Origin: Caldifarciminota bacterium
Lineage (GTDB): Bacteria; Hydrothermota; Tepidihabitantia; Tepidihabitantales; CAIPLT01
Assembly: GCA_903865935.1 (NCBI GenBank)
Contig: CAIPLT010000083.1
Location: 1-64,000, forward strand
Reading direction: 5' to 3'
DNA: 64,000 bases
In this document: one piece after another, positions 54,110 to 62,737 of the stretch
How positions within the stretch are numbered: position 1 is the first letter of the stretch
Layout of the letters: each line of letters starts with the position of its first letter
The notes under the pieces: model-generated
What the model was told of the DNA's origin: nothing
Database searches by the model: none
Seen by the model: only the letters and a program-made list of their open reading frames with translations
Translations under genes and position numbers: made by a program

Positions 54110-54769
54110 GTGAAAGTAAGGTTACCACTATTATTAGTTCTAATAACCGGAATCTTTGGTGCATTACCATTTTTGATTCCGCATCATGTCATTCAAACCG
54201 CAGATAATGAATTTAGAAATTCTGTATTAGTAATAATTGGTGCATTTTCTTTAGTCTTGGGTGTTGGAAGTATCATCCGCCATCATATGGACAAAGTGAG
54301 ACGGAAACGAGAACACTGGGGATACAGTTGGGTTCTTTTAATAAGTTTATTGATTACTTCAATAATCGGTCTGTTCGGCGGTATCGATGGTAACGGAAGC
54401 TTACCGACACATATCGGTAATTTCCATTTTGACATTCAGACGATTTTTATACGAATGGAAGTTCCATTAGGGGCAACGATGTTCTCAATTCTCGCATTTT
54501 TTATGTCATCAGCTGCTTATCGTTCATTTAAAGCGCGAAGCTTTGAAGCGACCCTGCTTTTGCTTACTGCATTTATTGTGATGTTTGGTTCAGTTCCGTT
54601 AAGTGCATATCTCATACCAAAATTACCCCATTTTGCCGAATGGATTCTAACCGTGCCCAGTACAGCTGCAAAGCGCGGAATGGGTTTTGGAATTGCCCTT
54701 GGCGGGTTGGCGACCTCGCTTAAAATCATTTTAGGAATTGAACGCGGGTGGTTAGGGGGTACGAAATGA
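54110..54769 (+). CDS. Polytopic membrane protein of the purF-linked cluster
   Basis: This 219-residue protein has five or six hydrophobic segments and short charged loops (DKVRRKREHWGYSW, SFKARSFEA). No family was recognised. It follows the DUF6754-like gene by 11 nt with AAGGAGA as Shine-Dalgarno sequence, has a GTG start (VKVRLPLLL in the genomic frame), and overlaps the next gene in an ATGA. Its size and context suggest a membrane subunit of a complex made by the four genes. Confidence 0.65.
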   Translation: MKVRLPLLLVLITGIFGALPFLIPHHVIQTADNEFRNSVLVIIGAFSLVLGVGSIIRHHMDKVRRKREHWGYSWVLLISLLITSIIGLFGGIDGNGSLPTHIGNFHFDIQTIFIRMEVPLGATMFSILAFFMSSAAYRSFKARSFEATLLLLTAFIVMFGSVPLSAYLIPKLPHFAEWILTVPSTAAKRGMGFGIALGGLATSLKIILGIERGWLGGTK

Positions 54770-55632
54770 GTATCTGGGAAAAGTTAACCAAAATTGACCG
54801 GCGTTATATTTATCTTATGCTTCTTTTAGTTGTCATGATACCAATAATCGTGCCATTTAAACTGCATCCCAAGCCGATGCCACCGGTTGAAAATCTGTTT
54901 AATGCCATTGATGCGATACCGCCTGAGAAAGCCCTTGTCATATCGGTAGATTATTCACCAGATACCGAACCTGAACTCCATCCAATGACATATGCATTGT
55001 TAAGACATGCGTTTGCCCGACATAAAAAGGTCGGCATTCTCTGCATTTCGCTCTTAGGTTTAGGTTTAGCCCAAGATGCGTTATCAACCGTAACTAATGA
55101 ATTCAATAGCGTAGCTACAACTCATGCAGATAGTATTATTAATGGACGCGACTACGTATTTTGGGGTTGGCAAACAATGCCTTTGGTCCCAATTTTAGGA
55201 ATGGGTGAAAATATTGCTAAGGTTTTTCCGGTTGATTATTACGGTAATAAAACCGATACTTTACCAATGATGAAAAAGATTAAAAATTATAACAATGTCG
55301 CTTTGCTGGTTTCAATTGCGGGTGGCGAATCTCCGTTCTGGTATATAACATATGCTCAGACCTCTTTTGGTGTGAGAATTGGCGTTGGTTCAACCGCAGT
55401 TATGGCAACTGATTTTTATCCCTATATAAATTCAGGTCAGGTTACAGGCATGATGTCAGGGATGAAAGGTGGCGCTGAGTATGAAGAATTAGTCCTTACT
55501 AAGCTCGGTATAAAAGGACGCAGAAAAGCAACCGAAGCAATGTCGTCACAAACCGCAGCTCATCTCTGGATTATGCTCACAATTGTCTTAGGTAATATTG
55601 GCTACTTCGCATTGAGAAGGAGGAAAAAATGA
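54766..55632 (+). CDS. Bitopic membrane protein with an alpha/beta soluble domain
   Basis: This 288-residue protein has a transmembrane helix at about residues 14-33, a large soluble domain with Rossmann-like alternation (ALVISVDYSPDTEPELHP, RHKKVGILCISLLGLGLAQ, NVALLVSIAGGESP) and a C-terminal helix (AHLWIMLTIVLGNIGYFAL) followed by RRRKK. The motif GVGSTAVMATDFY resembles AGTDAVTQLPFF in the DUF6754-like partner, so the two may be related. The ATG at 54766 is chosen because TTAGGGGG precedes it; a GTG 18 nt upstream is possible. Both ends overlap neighbours. Function is unknown. Confidence 0.65.
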   Translation: MSIWEKLTKIDRRYIYLMLLLVVMIPIIVPFKLHPKPMPPVENLFNAIDAIPPEKALVISVDYSPDTEPELHPMTYALLRHAFARHKKVGILCISLLGLGLAQDALSTVTNEFNSVATTHADSIINGRDYVFWGWQTMPLVPILGMGENIAKVFPVDYYGNKTDTLPMMKKIKNYNNVALLVSIAGGESPFWYITYAQTSFGVRIGVGSTAVMATDFYPYINSGQVTGMMSGMKGGAEYEELVLTKLGIKGRRKATEAMSSQTAAHLWIMLTIVLGNIGYFALRRRKK

Positions 55633-56252
55633 CGCACAATCCATGGATTTGGGTTAGCGCAATTCTGACACTTGGAATTTTCTCTTTTCTCTATAAGGAA
55701 AATCCATTCTATCGGGTTTGTGAGCATCTCTTTATCGGTATTTCAAACGGTTATTCAATCACTTTTGTCTGGCACAGGGTGCTTATGCCAACTTTAATCA
55801 ATCCGGTTGCGCACGGGGAGAAGCTTTGGTTAATTCTGATTGCGATTATCGGAGCGTTTTACTTTATGTATTTTATACCGCAAATATCATGGTTAGTCAG
55901 AATTCCAATCGCAATTGTATTGGGTTATGGTGCTGGCGCGTCGATCCCGCGTGGCATTGATGCGGCAATCGTTCAGCAGCTTAGAGCAACTATTATTACA
56001 CGTTCAACATTTTTATCAGTTTATAATGGCATCTGGTCAATCGTCATTCTCTTTGGTGTAATCGCAACAATCAGTTACTTTTTCTTTTCCCGGGAACGCA
56101 AGGGGATTCTAAAACCGTTATCTTATACAGGAATCGTCTTTATCATGATTGGTTTTGGTGCGTCATTTGGCTATACCGTCATGGCGCGTGTCTCATTACT
56201 TATTGGCCGGCTGACATTTTTACTTAGAGATTGGTTGGGCATTATACACTAA
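55629..56252 (+). CDS. Polytopic membrane protein, last of the four-gene cluster
   Basis: This 207-residue protein has about six hydrophobic segments with few charged loops and conserved-looking intramembrane motifs (YKENPFYRVCEHLFIGISNGYS near residue 24). It overlaps the preceding gene in an ATGA and has AGGAGG as Shine-Dalgarno sequence. No family was recognised. With its three partners it most likely forms a membrane complex, but no cofactor or transport motif shows what the complex does. Confidence 0.65.
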   Translation: MTHNPWIWVSAILTLGIFSFLYKENPFYRVCEHLFIGISNGYSITFVWHRVLMPTLINPVAHGEKLWLILIAIIGAFYFMYFIPQISWLVRIPIAIVLGYGAGASIPRGIDAAIVQQLRATIITRSTFLSVYNGIWSIVILFGVIATISYFFFSRERKGILKPLSYTGIVFIMIGFGASFGYTVMARVSLLIGRLTFLLRDWLGIIH

Positions 56253-56521
56253 AGAACTACTTAATCGCAAATTTCTGTATTTTCTACGGCGTGGTGACAC
56301 AGTTACAATTGAATATTGTGTTAATATTCCTGCGGTATCTTGGTTGTATTTGGCGACTCCGTCAATATTTATTATAAAAACTGCATTAGGAATAAGATAT
56401 ACTCAGCAAAACGACAGAAATTCTATATTTTGCTGCTGATTTATTGAAATCTAAACTATAGTAAATCAATCCGAAGTGTTTCGGGGTTGACTTTTTACTA
56501 TTTTCTGATAATATTTTTTAT
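56253..56521. other. Gap between membrane cluster and hydrogenase genes
   Basis: The gap contains a hairpin CAGCAAAA/TTTTGCTG (56404-56435) without a T-tract, which may end the upstream operon weakly. A second hairpin, CCGAA-GTGT-TTCGG (56471-56484), sits just before the mvhG -35 box. Both strands stay open for about 45-60 codons, but no convincing gene is seen. Confidence 0.4.
56487..56514 (+). promoter_or_regulatory. mvhG promoter (leaderless type)
   Basis: TTGACT (56487-56492), a 16-bp spacer and TAATAT (56509-56514). The ATG at 56522 follows after 7 nt, with no Shine-Dalgarno sequence. Confidence 0.65.
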
Positions 56522-57511
56522 ATGAGTCAATCTAATGATAAGAAAAAAATAAAAATAGGATTTTATTGGGCAGCATCCTGCGGTGGCTGTGAAATTGCGG
56601 TATTAGACCTTAATGAGAAAATTTTAGATGTAATAAATTTAGCTGACATCGTCTTATGGCCGGTTGCGATGGATGTTAAATATAAAGATGTCGAGAATTT
56701 CGCGGATGGATATATGGATGTATGCTTTTTTAACGGTTCGGTGCGCAATTCAGAACAAGAACATTTAGCAAAACTATTGCGCAAAAAAGCAAAAACTTTA
56801 ATTGCGTTTGGCTCATGTGCGCATCATGGGTGTATTCCTGGTTTAGCGAACATTAGTAATCGAGAAGATATTTTAAAAACCGTTTATCAAGAAACTGTTT
56901 CAACTAATAATCCAAAAAATATAAGACCTCAACCGAAATCACAGGGGCGAGAAGGTGAAATGACAATCCCGGAATTTTACGACTCAGTAAGACCATTGGA
57001 CAAGATTGTTGAAGTTGACTATTATTTGCCGGGATGTCCGCCACCGGTACCGCTAATCACAAAAGCGATTGAATTAATCTCGAAGAATGACTTGCCAGCT
57101 AAGGGGACCGTTTTGGCTCCTCTGAAATCTTTGTGTGATGAGTGTGTCCGAAATGTTAATCCCCAAAAGAAAATGCCGGATATTAAAAGAGTTTATGAGA
57201 TTATGGCTGACCCCAAGGTTTGTTTTTTAGAGCAGGGAATAATTTGCATGGGGCCAGCGACCAGAAGCGGTTGCCAGACGCGATGCATAAACGGCAACTG
57301 GCCCTGTACCGGTTGTCTGGGACCGACGCCAGAAGTCACTGACCAGGGTGCCAAGATGATTAGTGCAATTGGTTCGATATTGAAAATAGATGACGAAAAG
57401 AAATTAACTGATGCTGATGCTCAAAATCTCGCGGATAAGATAAAAGACCCGATTGGTACATTCTATATGTACGGATTTGCTTCAGCGTTAATAAACAGGA
57501 AAGTAAAATGA
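56522..57511 (+). CDS. mvhG: [NiFe] hydrogenase small subunit (MvhG type)
   Basis: This 329-residue subunit carries the iron-sulfur relay of a cytoplasmic group 3 (F420-nonreducing, methyl-viologen-type) [NiFe] hydrogenase. The proximal-cluster motifs are WAASCGGCEIAVLD, FGSCAHHGCIPGL and LPGCPPPVPLI. Further cysteines in CDECVRNVN and GPATRSGCQTRCINGNWPCTGCLG bind the other clusters. There is no twin-arginine signal, so the enzyme is cytoplasmic. Its stop overlaps the mvhA start by 4 nt. The MvhD subunit is in the hdr operon at 38914-39330. Confidence 0.92.
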   Translation: MSQSNDKKKIKIGFYWAASCGGCEIAVLDLNEKILDVINLADIVLWPVAMDVKYKDVENFADGYMDVCFFNGSVRNSEQEHLAKLLRKKAKTLIAFGSCAHHGCIPGLANISNREDILKTVYQETVSTNNPKNIRPQPKSQGREGEMTIPEFYDSVRPLDKIVEVDYYLPGCPPPVPLITKAIELISKNDLPAKGTVLAPLKSLCDECVRNVNPQKKMPDIKRVYEIMADPKVCFLEQGIICMGPATRSGCQTRCINGNWPCTGCLGPTPEVTDQGAKMISAIGSILKIDDEKKLTDADAQNLADKIKDPIGTFYMYGFASALINRKVK

Positions 57512-58977
57512 ATAGAATTACAATTGATCCGATTACCAGATTAGAAGGACATGGCAAGATTGAAATATTTCTAAATGAAAAAGGCGGGGTAGAGCAGAGT
57601 TATTTGCAAGTGCCGGAATTAAGGGGATTTGAGAAGTTCTGCGAAGGAAGAAAAGCCGAAGATATGCCCCAACTTACCTCGAGGATTTGCGGCGTTTGTC
57701 CAGTTGCCCATCATATGGCGGCAACCAAAGCTTTGGATATGGCATTTGGGGTTGAACCGACATCCGCGGCAAAAAAATTAAGGGAATTGACGTATTGTGG
57801 TTACTTAATATATGACCACATTTTGCACTTTTATTTTCTTGGCGGACCGGATTTTATTGTCGGGCCAACCGAAGCAAAAGAAAAACGGAATATTTTGGGT
57901 GTGATTGAAAAGGTCGGTTTAGAACTAGCCGGTGAAGTCATTAAACATCGCGCCTATGGCCAAAAAATGACCGAGATTTTGGGTGGAAAACCGACTCATC
58001 CGGTATGCGGCTTACCGGGAGGAGTCTCAAAGGGATTAGCAAAAGAAGAAAAAGTTGAAATGGAACAAATGGCGAAATCCTGTTTCGAATTTGCGCTTAA
58101 AACATTATCGATCTTTCACAAAATGGTGTTGGAAAATCCGACATATATGAGTATGCTTACCAACCCGGCGTTTTCCTTGAACGTCTATAATATGGGAATG
58201 GTTGATGCCAACAATCACGTTAATTTTTACGACGGAAAGATAAGGGTGACTGACCCGAATGGCAAAGAATATATAAAATTTGAATCAGCGGATTATTTAA
58301 AATATCTTGGCGAAGAAGTCGTCGAATGGTCTTATGTTAAGATCCCGTATTTGAAAGATATCGGTTATAATGGATTAGTTGACGGAATCGATTCCGGTCT
58401 GTATCGAGTCGGACCATTGGCCAGACTAAATGCGGCCGATGGGATGGCGACTCAAAAAGCTCAGGATGAATACGAGGTGATGTTCAAGACCTATCAAACC
58501 AAGCCGGTCACTAATACACTGGCATTTCATTGGGCAAGGTTGATTGAGCTTTTGTATGCGACCGAACGAGCAATGGAATTATTGGCTGATCCGGAAATCA
58601 CCGATACTAATACCAGAAATATGAGCTTTAAACATCAAACAACCGGTATCGGAGTGGTAGAAGCGGCACGGGGTACTTTATTTCATCATTATGAATTGAC
58701 CGAAGACCGTCTGGTAAAAAAAGTAAATATGATTGTTGCAACAACCAACAATAACGGGGTTATTAATATGTCAGTGCGTAATGCAGCCCGGGAATTAATA
58801 AGGAATAATAATATTGCTGACCCAAAATTGACCGACGGCATATTAAATACGATTGAGATGTTTTTCCGAGCTTACGATCCATGCTTTGGTTGCGCATCTC
58901 ATTCCCTGGGAACGATAAAAATAGCCGTAGATATATACGATAAAAACAAGAGCCTCATTTTATCGATTAAAAATTAG
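57508..58977 (+). CDS. mvhA: [NiFe] hydrogenase large subunit (MvhA type)
   Basis: This 489-residue catalytic subunit splits or makes H2 at a NiFe(CN)2CO site. The L1 motif is SRICGVCPVAHHMAA and the L2 motif is DPCFGCASH near the C-terminus. All four nickel-ligand positions are cysteines, and about 24 residues after L2 would be removed by a maturation endopeptidase, which is not in the window. DPITRLEGHGKI is at the N-terminus. Together with MvhG, MvhD and HdrABC it would couple H2 oxidation to ferredoxin reduction and reduction of a disulfide-type acceptor by flavin-based bifurcation. The WbaP-type gene starts within 25 nt downstream. Confidence 0.94.
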   Translation: MNRITIDPITRLEGHGKIEIFLNEKGGVEQSYLQVPELRGFEKFCEGRKAEDMPQLTSRICGVCPVAHHMAATKALDMAFGVEPTSAAKKLRELTYCGYLIYDHILHFYFLGGPDFIVGPTEAKEKRNILGVIEKVGLELAGEVIKHRAYGQKMTEILGGKPTHPVCGLPGGVSKGLAKEEKVEMEQMAKSCFEFALKTLSIFHKMVLENPTYMSMLTNPAFSLNVYNMGMVDANNHVNFYDGKIRVTDPNGKEYIKFESADYLKYLGEEVVEWSYVKIPYLKDIGYNGLVDGIDSGLYRVGPLARLNAADGMATQKAQDEYEVMFKTYQTKPVTNTLAFHWARLIELLYATERAMELLADPEITDTNTRNMSFKHQTTGIGVVEAARGTLFHHYELTEDRLVKKVNMIVATTNNNGVINMSVRNAARELIRNNNIADPKLTDGILNTIEMFFRAYDPCFGCASHSLGTIKIAVDIYDKNKSLILSIKN

Positions 58978-59001
58978 TCGTTGACTGGTCGGCTAATTAA
59001 T

Positions 59002-60390
59002 ATGAGTTATCGAAAAATTCTATCTTTTTTCACATTAATTTTTTTTGACATAACCGCTTTGATCGTTGCGTACCTGGCCGGATATATTTTAAGAAATGGG
59101 GTACTATCACTATTTATCCACGAGGTTGTTCCGCTGCTTCCATTTAAGATTTTTGTAACGCGTTTCTATTTATTAGTCCCGTATATTCTGGTTTTTGCTT
59201 ATGAAGGACTATATACGAAACGTTTCGAATTTTGGGAGGAAACAAGAAAATTATGGAAAAGCAATGTGATCGCAACCGCAATTATTATGATTATATTATA
59301 TGTTACACGAGCGTTCGTCGTGTCCCGAGCGATAATTTTGTTAGTATTCATAATTAATTTTATCCTATTACCGCTGCAGAGAGATTTAATCAAACGATTA
59401 CTATCTAAATTGCATCTCTGGACGAAATACGTGTTGATCATCAGTTCCGAAGATGTGAAAATAAAATTAACCAAAGTAATCAATCACCATCCAATTTTAG
59501 GTTATCATGCCGCGGCGCATTTGGAGAGTAGAACCTTAAATGCTCAGAATCGTCATTCAATCGATGCTATACTTTCAAGTAAGAAAATTGATAGCATTAT
59601 TATTGAAGCCCAGGAAATCGACCAGACAAAATTACTCGAAATATATGAGCAAGCTGAAGGAAAGGTACAGGATTTCTTTGTGATTCCGGCATTCTCGCAA
59701 TTACAAACAACCGGTGTTGAGATTGAGCAAATAGAAAATATTCTATTAATGAAATTTCACTATAACCTTCTGAAAACTGAAAGCAAGATCGTCAAACGAA
59801 TTGTCGATTTAATAATTGCTGGATTGGGGTCAATTATCTTATTGCCGCTGATTCTAGTAATTTCATTAATTATAAAGCTTTCGTCTCCCGGTCCGGTATT
59901 TTATATACAGAATCGAATCGGGAAAAACAAGAAGCTGTTTCCATGCTATAAATTTCGGACAATGTATCTTGATGCTCCGAAACGATTAGAGCAGCATCTT
60001 AACAGTTCTCCGGAAAGTAAAAAAGAATGGGAAATGTTTTTAAAAATAACAAATGATCCAAGAGTTACGCCATTCGGAAAGTTTTTACGACGAATAAGTT
60101 TCGATGAATTACCACAATTATGGAATGTCATTAAAGGTGAAATGAGTCTAGTAGGTCCAAGACCTTATCTGCCATATGAAGTCGAGAATATCGGGAAACA
60201 AATGGGTATTATCACAAAGGTCAAACCGGGGATTACGGGTCTTTGGCAAGTTTCCGGTCGTAGCCAGCTGACTTTTGAGGAGCGTTTACAACTTGATGAG
60301 TATTATGTAAAAAACTGGTCAATCTGGACTGATTTAGTTATCTTAGTCAAAACAATTCGGGTTTTGTTTAAAACCGAAGGTGCATACTAA
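59002..60390 (+). CDS. WbaP-type undecaprenyl-phosphate sugar-1-phosphate transferase
   Basis: This roughly 462-residue inner-membrane enzyme starts surface-glycan synthesis by moving a sugar-1-phosphate onto undecaprenyl phosphate. Four or five N-terminal helices and a cytoplasmic CoA-binding-like domain precede the catalytic bacterial sugar transferase domain (from about residue 265). That domain has KRIVDLIIAGLGS, SSPGPVFYIQNRIGKN, FRTMYLDA, RRISFDELPQLWNV, SLVGPRPYLPYE and KPGITGLWQVSGRS. The ATG at 59002 is preferred; a TTG at 58981 would add seven residues and neither has a clear Shine-Dalgarno sequence. Its stop directly abuts the start of the PorZ-like gene. In Porphyromonas a WbaP homologue starts the A-LPS that anchors type IX cargo. 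Confidence 0.9.
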   Translation: MSYRKILSFFTLIFFDITALIVAYLAGYILRNGVLSLFIHEVVPLLPFKIFVTRFYLLVPYILVFAYEGLYTKRFEFWEETRKLWKSNVIATAIIMIILYVTRAFVVSRAIILLVFIINFILLPLQRDLIKRLLSKLHLWTKYVLIISSEDVKIKLTKVINHHPILGYHAAAHLESRTLNAQNRHSIDAILSSKKIDSIIIEAQEIDQTKLLEIYEQAEGKVQDFFVIPAFSQLQTTGVEIEQIENILLMKFHYNLLKTESKIVKRIVDLIIAGLGSIILLPLILVISLIIKLSSPGPVFYIQNRIGKNKKLFPCYKFRTMYLDAPKRLEQHLNSSPESKKEWEMFLKITNDPRVTPFGKFLRRISFDELPQLWNVIKGEMSLVGPRPYLPYEVENIGKQMGIITKVKPGITGLWQVSGRSQLTFEERLQLDEYYVKNWSIWTDLVILVKTIRVLFKTEGAY

Positions 60391-62544
60391 ATGAAAGTTA
60401 TAATTCAAAAGTTAGAAGTTAAAACTCGTATGCCGATAATCTGTTTGTTACTTATAATTTCATCAGTAAATGCACAGTGGAAAACATATACTAATACTAA
60501 TTTTATTAATGATATTATTGGTAATAATACAAACTTATATTGCGCCACCCTTGGCGGGTTTACTATATTCTCACTTACCGACAGGACCTTTGTGAAAACT
60601 TACACAAATGCGGACGGTTTTTCAAACAACCGAATACAGAAATTATGCTTTGATCCTTTGGGGAATGTTTGGCTCGGGACCAATCGAGGACTGGCGGTTT
60701 ACGAACCAAATAACGAAAAAGTCTCAACTTATGTACATGAGGATCTTGCTCAATATTCGGTATCTTGTCTTAGTCATGCCGGTGATACAATATTGGTCGG
60801 AACGCAATCTGGTCTGTTTATTATTGATACAAAAGGCACCTTAAGTATTGGCGATGATATCGTAACCCAACCAATTTTGCCATCCGCATTTTCAAGTAAG
60901 ATTTTTTCTGTTGTTGCAACAAATAGTTTTTGGGTCGGGACCAGTCCGGGTATCATTAAGCTAAATCGTGATTTACAAACATATACCCAGTATTTGCATC
61001 CTTTTGGCGATTCGGTGAAGGCAATGACCGTTGTTTTTGATACTTTATACATTGCCACCGAACAAGGATTGGCAAAATATGATGGGACCACTTTTGTACC
61101 GGTTGTATATTTCCCACAAAGTTATTTGGTTTATGTTTTAACCTACAGCAACGATAATTTTTACGTGGCCACGAGTGCTGGCCTATTTCGATACAATGGT
61201 CAAACGCTTGTTCAATTGTCAAACGAAGATACAAGAACAGCCTTTGTATCCGATGGTGTTTGGGTGGGTGTGGGCGGTTCTACATTATTCGGCGGCGGGC
61301 TAAGAAATTATTTAAATAATTCATGGCAGATCTATTGGTCGTCCGGATTAGCGTCTAATAGTGCTGGTTCAGTGGTTGTCGATACGGAAGGGACTATTTA
61401 TACTACCCACTATCCAACCTTAACTTCGAATTATAAAACAATCAGCTATAAAGAAATTAACGCGGATTGGCAACTGCTTTATGATTCGTTAATTAACAGC
61501 AGCACTTGTGTGGTGGACCAGAATAATTGTGCCTGGTTTGGTCATTGGGCAAAGGATGGCGGTGTCAGTTGTTTTGATCCTGCGCGTAATACATGGCAAA
61601 CAATAATGTGGACGAGCTGGCATTATCGAAATGTGATTGGGGCAATCGGTGTCGATAAACGCAACGTGAAGTGGACCTATAATCAATACAGTACGATCAT
61701 TGCAATTGATAGCGTAGGACAACAAACCTATGAATTCAGTATTCCTGGTTTATCACGTCCGGAGCAGGAAATACCATATGAGTTTGCTTTCGATATAGAA
61801 AACCGAGTTTGGTTGGGAACTTCTGTGGGATTAGTAAAAATTGATTATAACAATACACTTTCCGACCAATCCGATGATTCGTACCGAATTTATCGTCAGG
61901 GATTACCCGACCAGGAAGTGAATTCAGTGGCAGTCGATGTTCAGAATCGAGTGTGGTGCGCAACCGTCCAAGGCGCCGCCGTATTTAACAATGATTCATT
62001 TGATGTATACACAACTGACAATTCATCTTTGTTATCAAATAAAATCATCCGAGTCAAAACTGATTTATGGGGTAATGTCTGGTTTTTGACTCCCATTGGA
62101 GTATCTCAGTTTAATATTTATACGAAAGTATGGTTATCCTATACATCCGAGAATAGCGGTCTGATTCCGAATCTGGATAACGATGATAAGTTTTACCGCT
62201 GGTTATATGTTGATGACTTAAAAGGTTACTTACTTGTCGCAACCAAAGAGGGTATCAGCCAATTTTTCTACCGGAGCGTAAATCCAGTGACACTAGCTGA
62301 AGTTAGGGTCTATCCCAACCCTTTTATACTCAGCACGCATCAAATATTGACATTTGACAGTTTACCGAGTAATGCGATCGTAACTGTTTATACAATTGAT
62401 GGGAAATTTATCACTGAACTTAAAGTTGTATCCGGATATTCTGGTGTCCGATGGGAACCTAAATCAGTTGCTTCGGGAATTTATCTGGCAGTAGTTAAAT
62501 CAGGGCATGAAACACGAATTGCAAAATTCGCGATTGTGCGTTAA
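60391..62544 (+). CDS. PorZ-like double beta-propeller protein with sorting domain
   Basis: This 717-residue exported protein has a signal peptide at about residues 14-29 (MPIICLLLIISSVNAQ) and two consecutive beta-propellers of two-component-regulator-propeller repeats (QKLCFDPLGNVWLGTNRG, VAVDVQNRVWCATVQG, IRVKTDLWGNVWFLTPIG). It ends in a CTD-type sorting domain (RVYPNPFILSTHQ, YTIDGKF, ASGIYLAVV). Size and layout match PorZ, the type IX attachment-complex subunit that handles A-LPS. Starting on the base after the WbaP-type gene strengthens that reading. A general propeller surface protein is the alternative. Confidence 0.65.
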   Translation: MKVIIQKLEVKTRMPIICLLLIISSVNAQWKTYTNTNFINDIIGNNTNLYCATLGGFTIFSLTDRTFVKTYTNADGFSNNRIQKLCFDPLGNVWLGTNRGLAVYEPNNEKVSTYVHEDLAQYSVSCLSHAGDTILVGTQSGLFIIDTKGTLSIGDDIVTQPILPSAFSSKIFSVVATNSFWVGTSPGIIKLNRDLQTYTQYLHPFGDSVKAMTVVFDTLYIATEQGLAKYDGTTFVPVVYFPQSYLVYVLTYSNDNFYVATSAGLFRYNGQTLVQLSNEDTRTAFVSDGVWVGVGGSTLFGGGLRNYLNNSWQIYWSSGLASNSAGSVVVDTEGTIYTTHYPTLTSNYKTISYKEINADWQLLYDSLINSSTCVVDQNNCAWFGHWAKDGGVSCFDPARNTWQTIMWTSWHYRNVIGAIGVDKRNVKWTYNQYSTIIAIDSVGQQTYEFSIPGLSRPEQEIPYEFAFDIENRVWLGTSVGLVKIDYNNTLSDQSDDSYRIYRQGLPDQEVNSVAVDVQNRVWCATVQGAAVFNNDSFDVYTTDNSSLLSNKIIRVKTDLWGNVWFLTPIGVSQFNIYTKVWLSYTSENSGLIPNLDNDDKFYRWLYVDDLKGYLLVATKEGISQFFYRSVNPVTLAEVRVYPNPFILSTHQILTFDSLPSNAIVTVYTIDGKFITELKVVSGYSGVRWEPKSVASGIYLAVVKSGHETRIAKFAIVR

Positions 62545-62696
62545 AACTCTTCCAGTTCTTGTTCTTCACCGGGTACGTCAGTTTCAAATCCTTCACCCGC
62601 ACATTCATTATAGTCGGGACACTCAACACAACACGTTTCCTGTAATTTATCTAATTCCTGACATTCATCAAAATAGGGGCAAATATCACAACACAT
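62541..62696 (-). CDS. Eight-cysteine microprotein with acidic tail
   Basis: This 51-residue protein starts MCCDICPYFDEC and repeats CCVECPDYNEC 20 residues later, i.e. two CC-x2-C-x5-C modules with cysteines at 2, 3, 6, 12, 22, 23, 26 and 32. The tail is strongly acidic (PGEEQELEEF). GGAGG lies 4 nt before the ATG, so it is a well-expressed real gene. It is paralogous to the next gene upstream, with all eight cysteines at identical positions. Metal (zinc or iron-sulfur) binding is inferred. Its last 4 nt overlap the end of the convergent PorZ-like gene. No known family was recognised. Confidence 0.75.
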   Translation of the reverse strand: MCCDICPYFDECQELDKLQETCCVECPDYNECAGEGFETDVPGEEQELEEF

Positions 62697-62737
62697 AACT
62701 CCTCCGTCTAATAATATTCAATAATAATTTCAAGATA

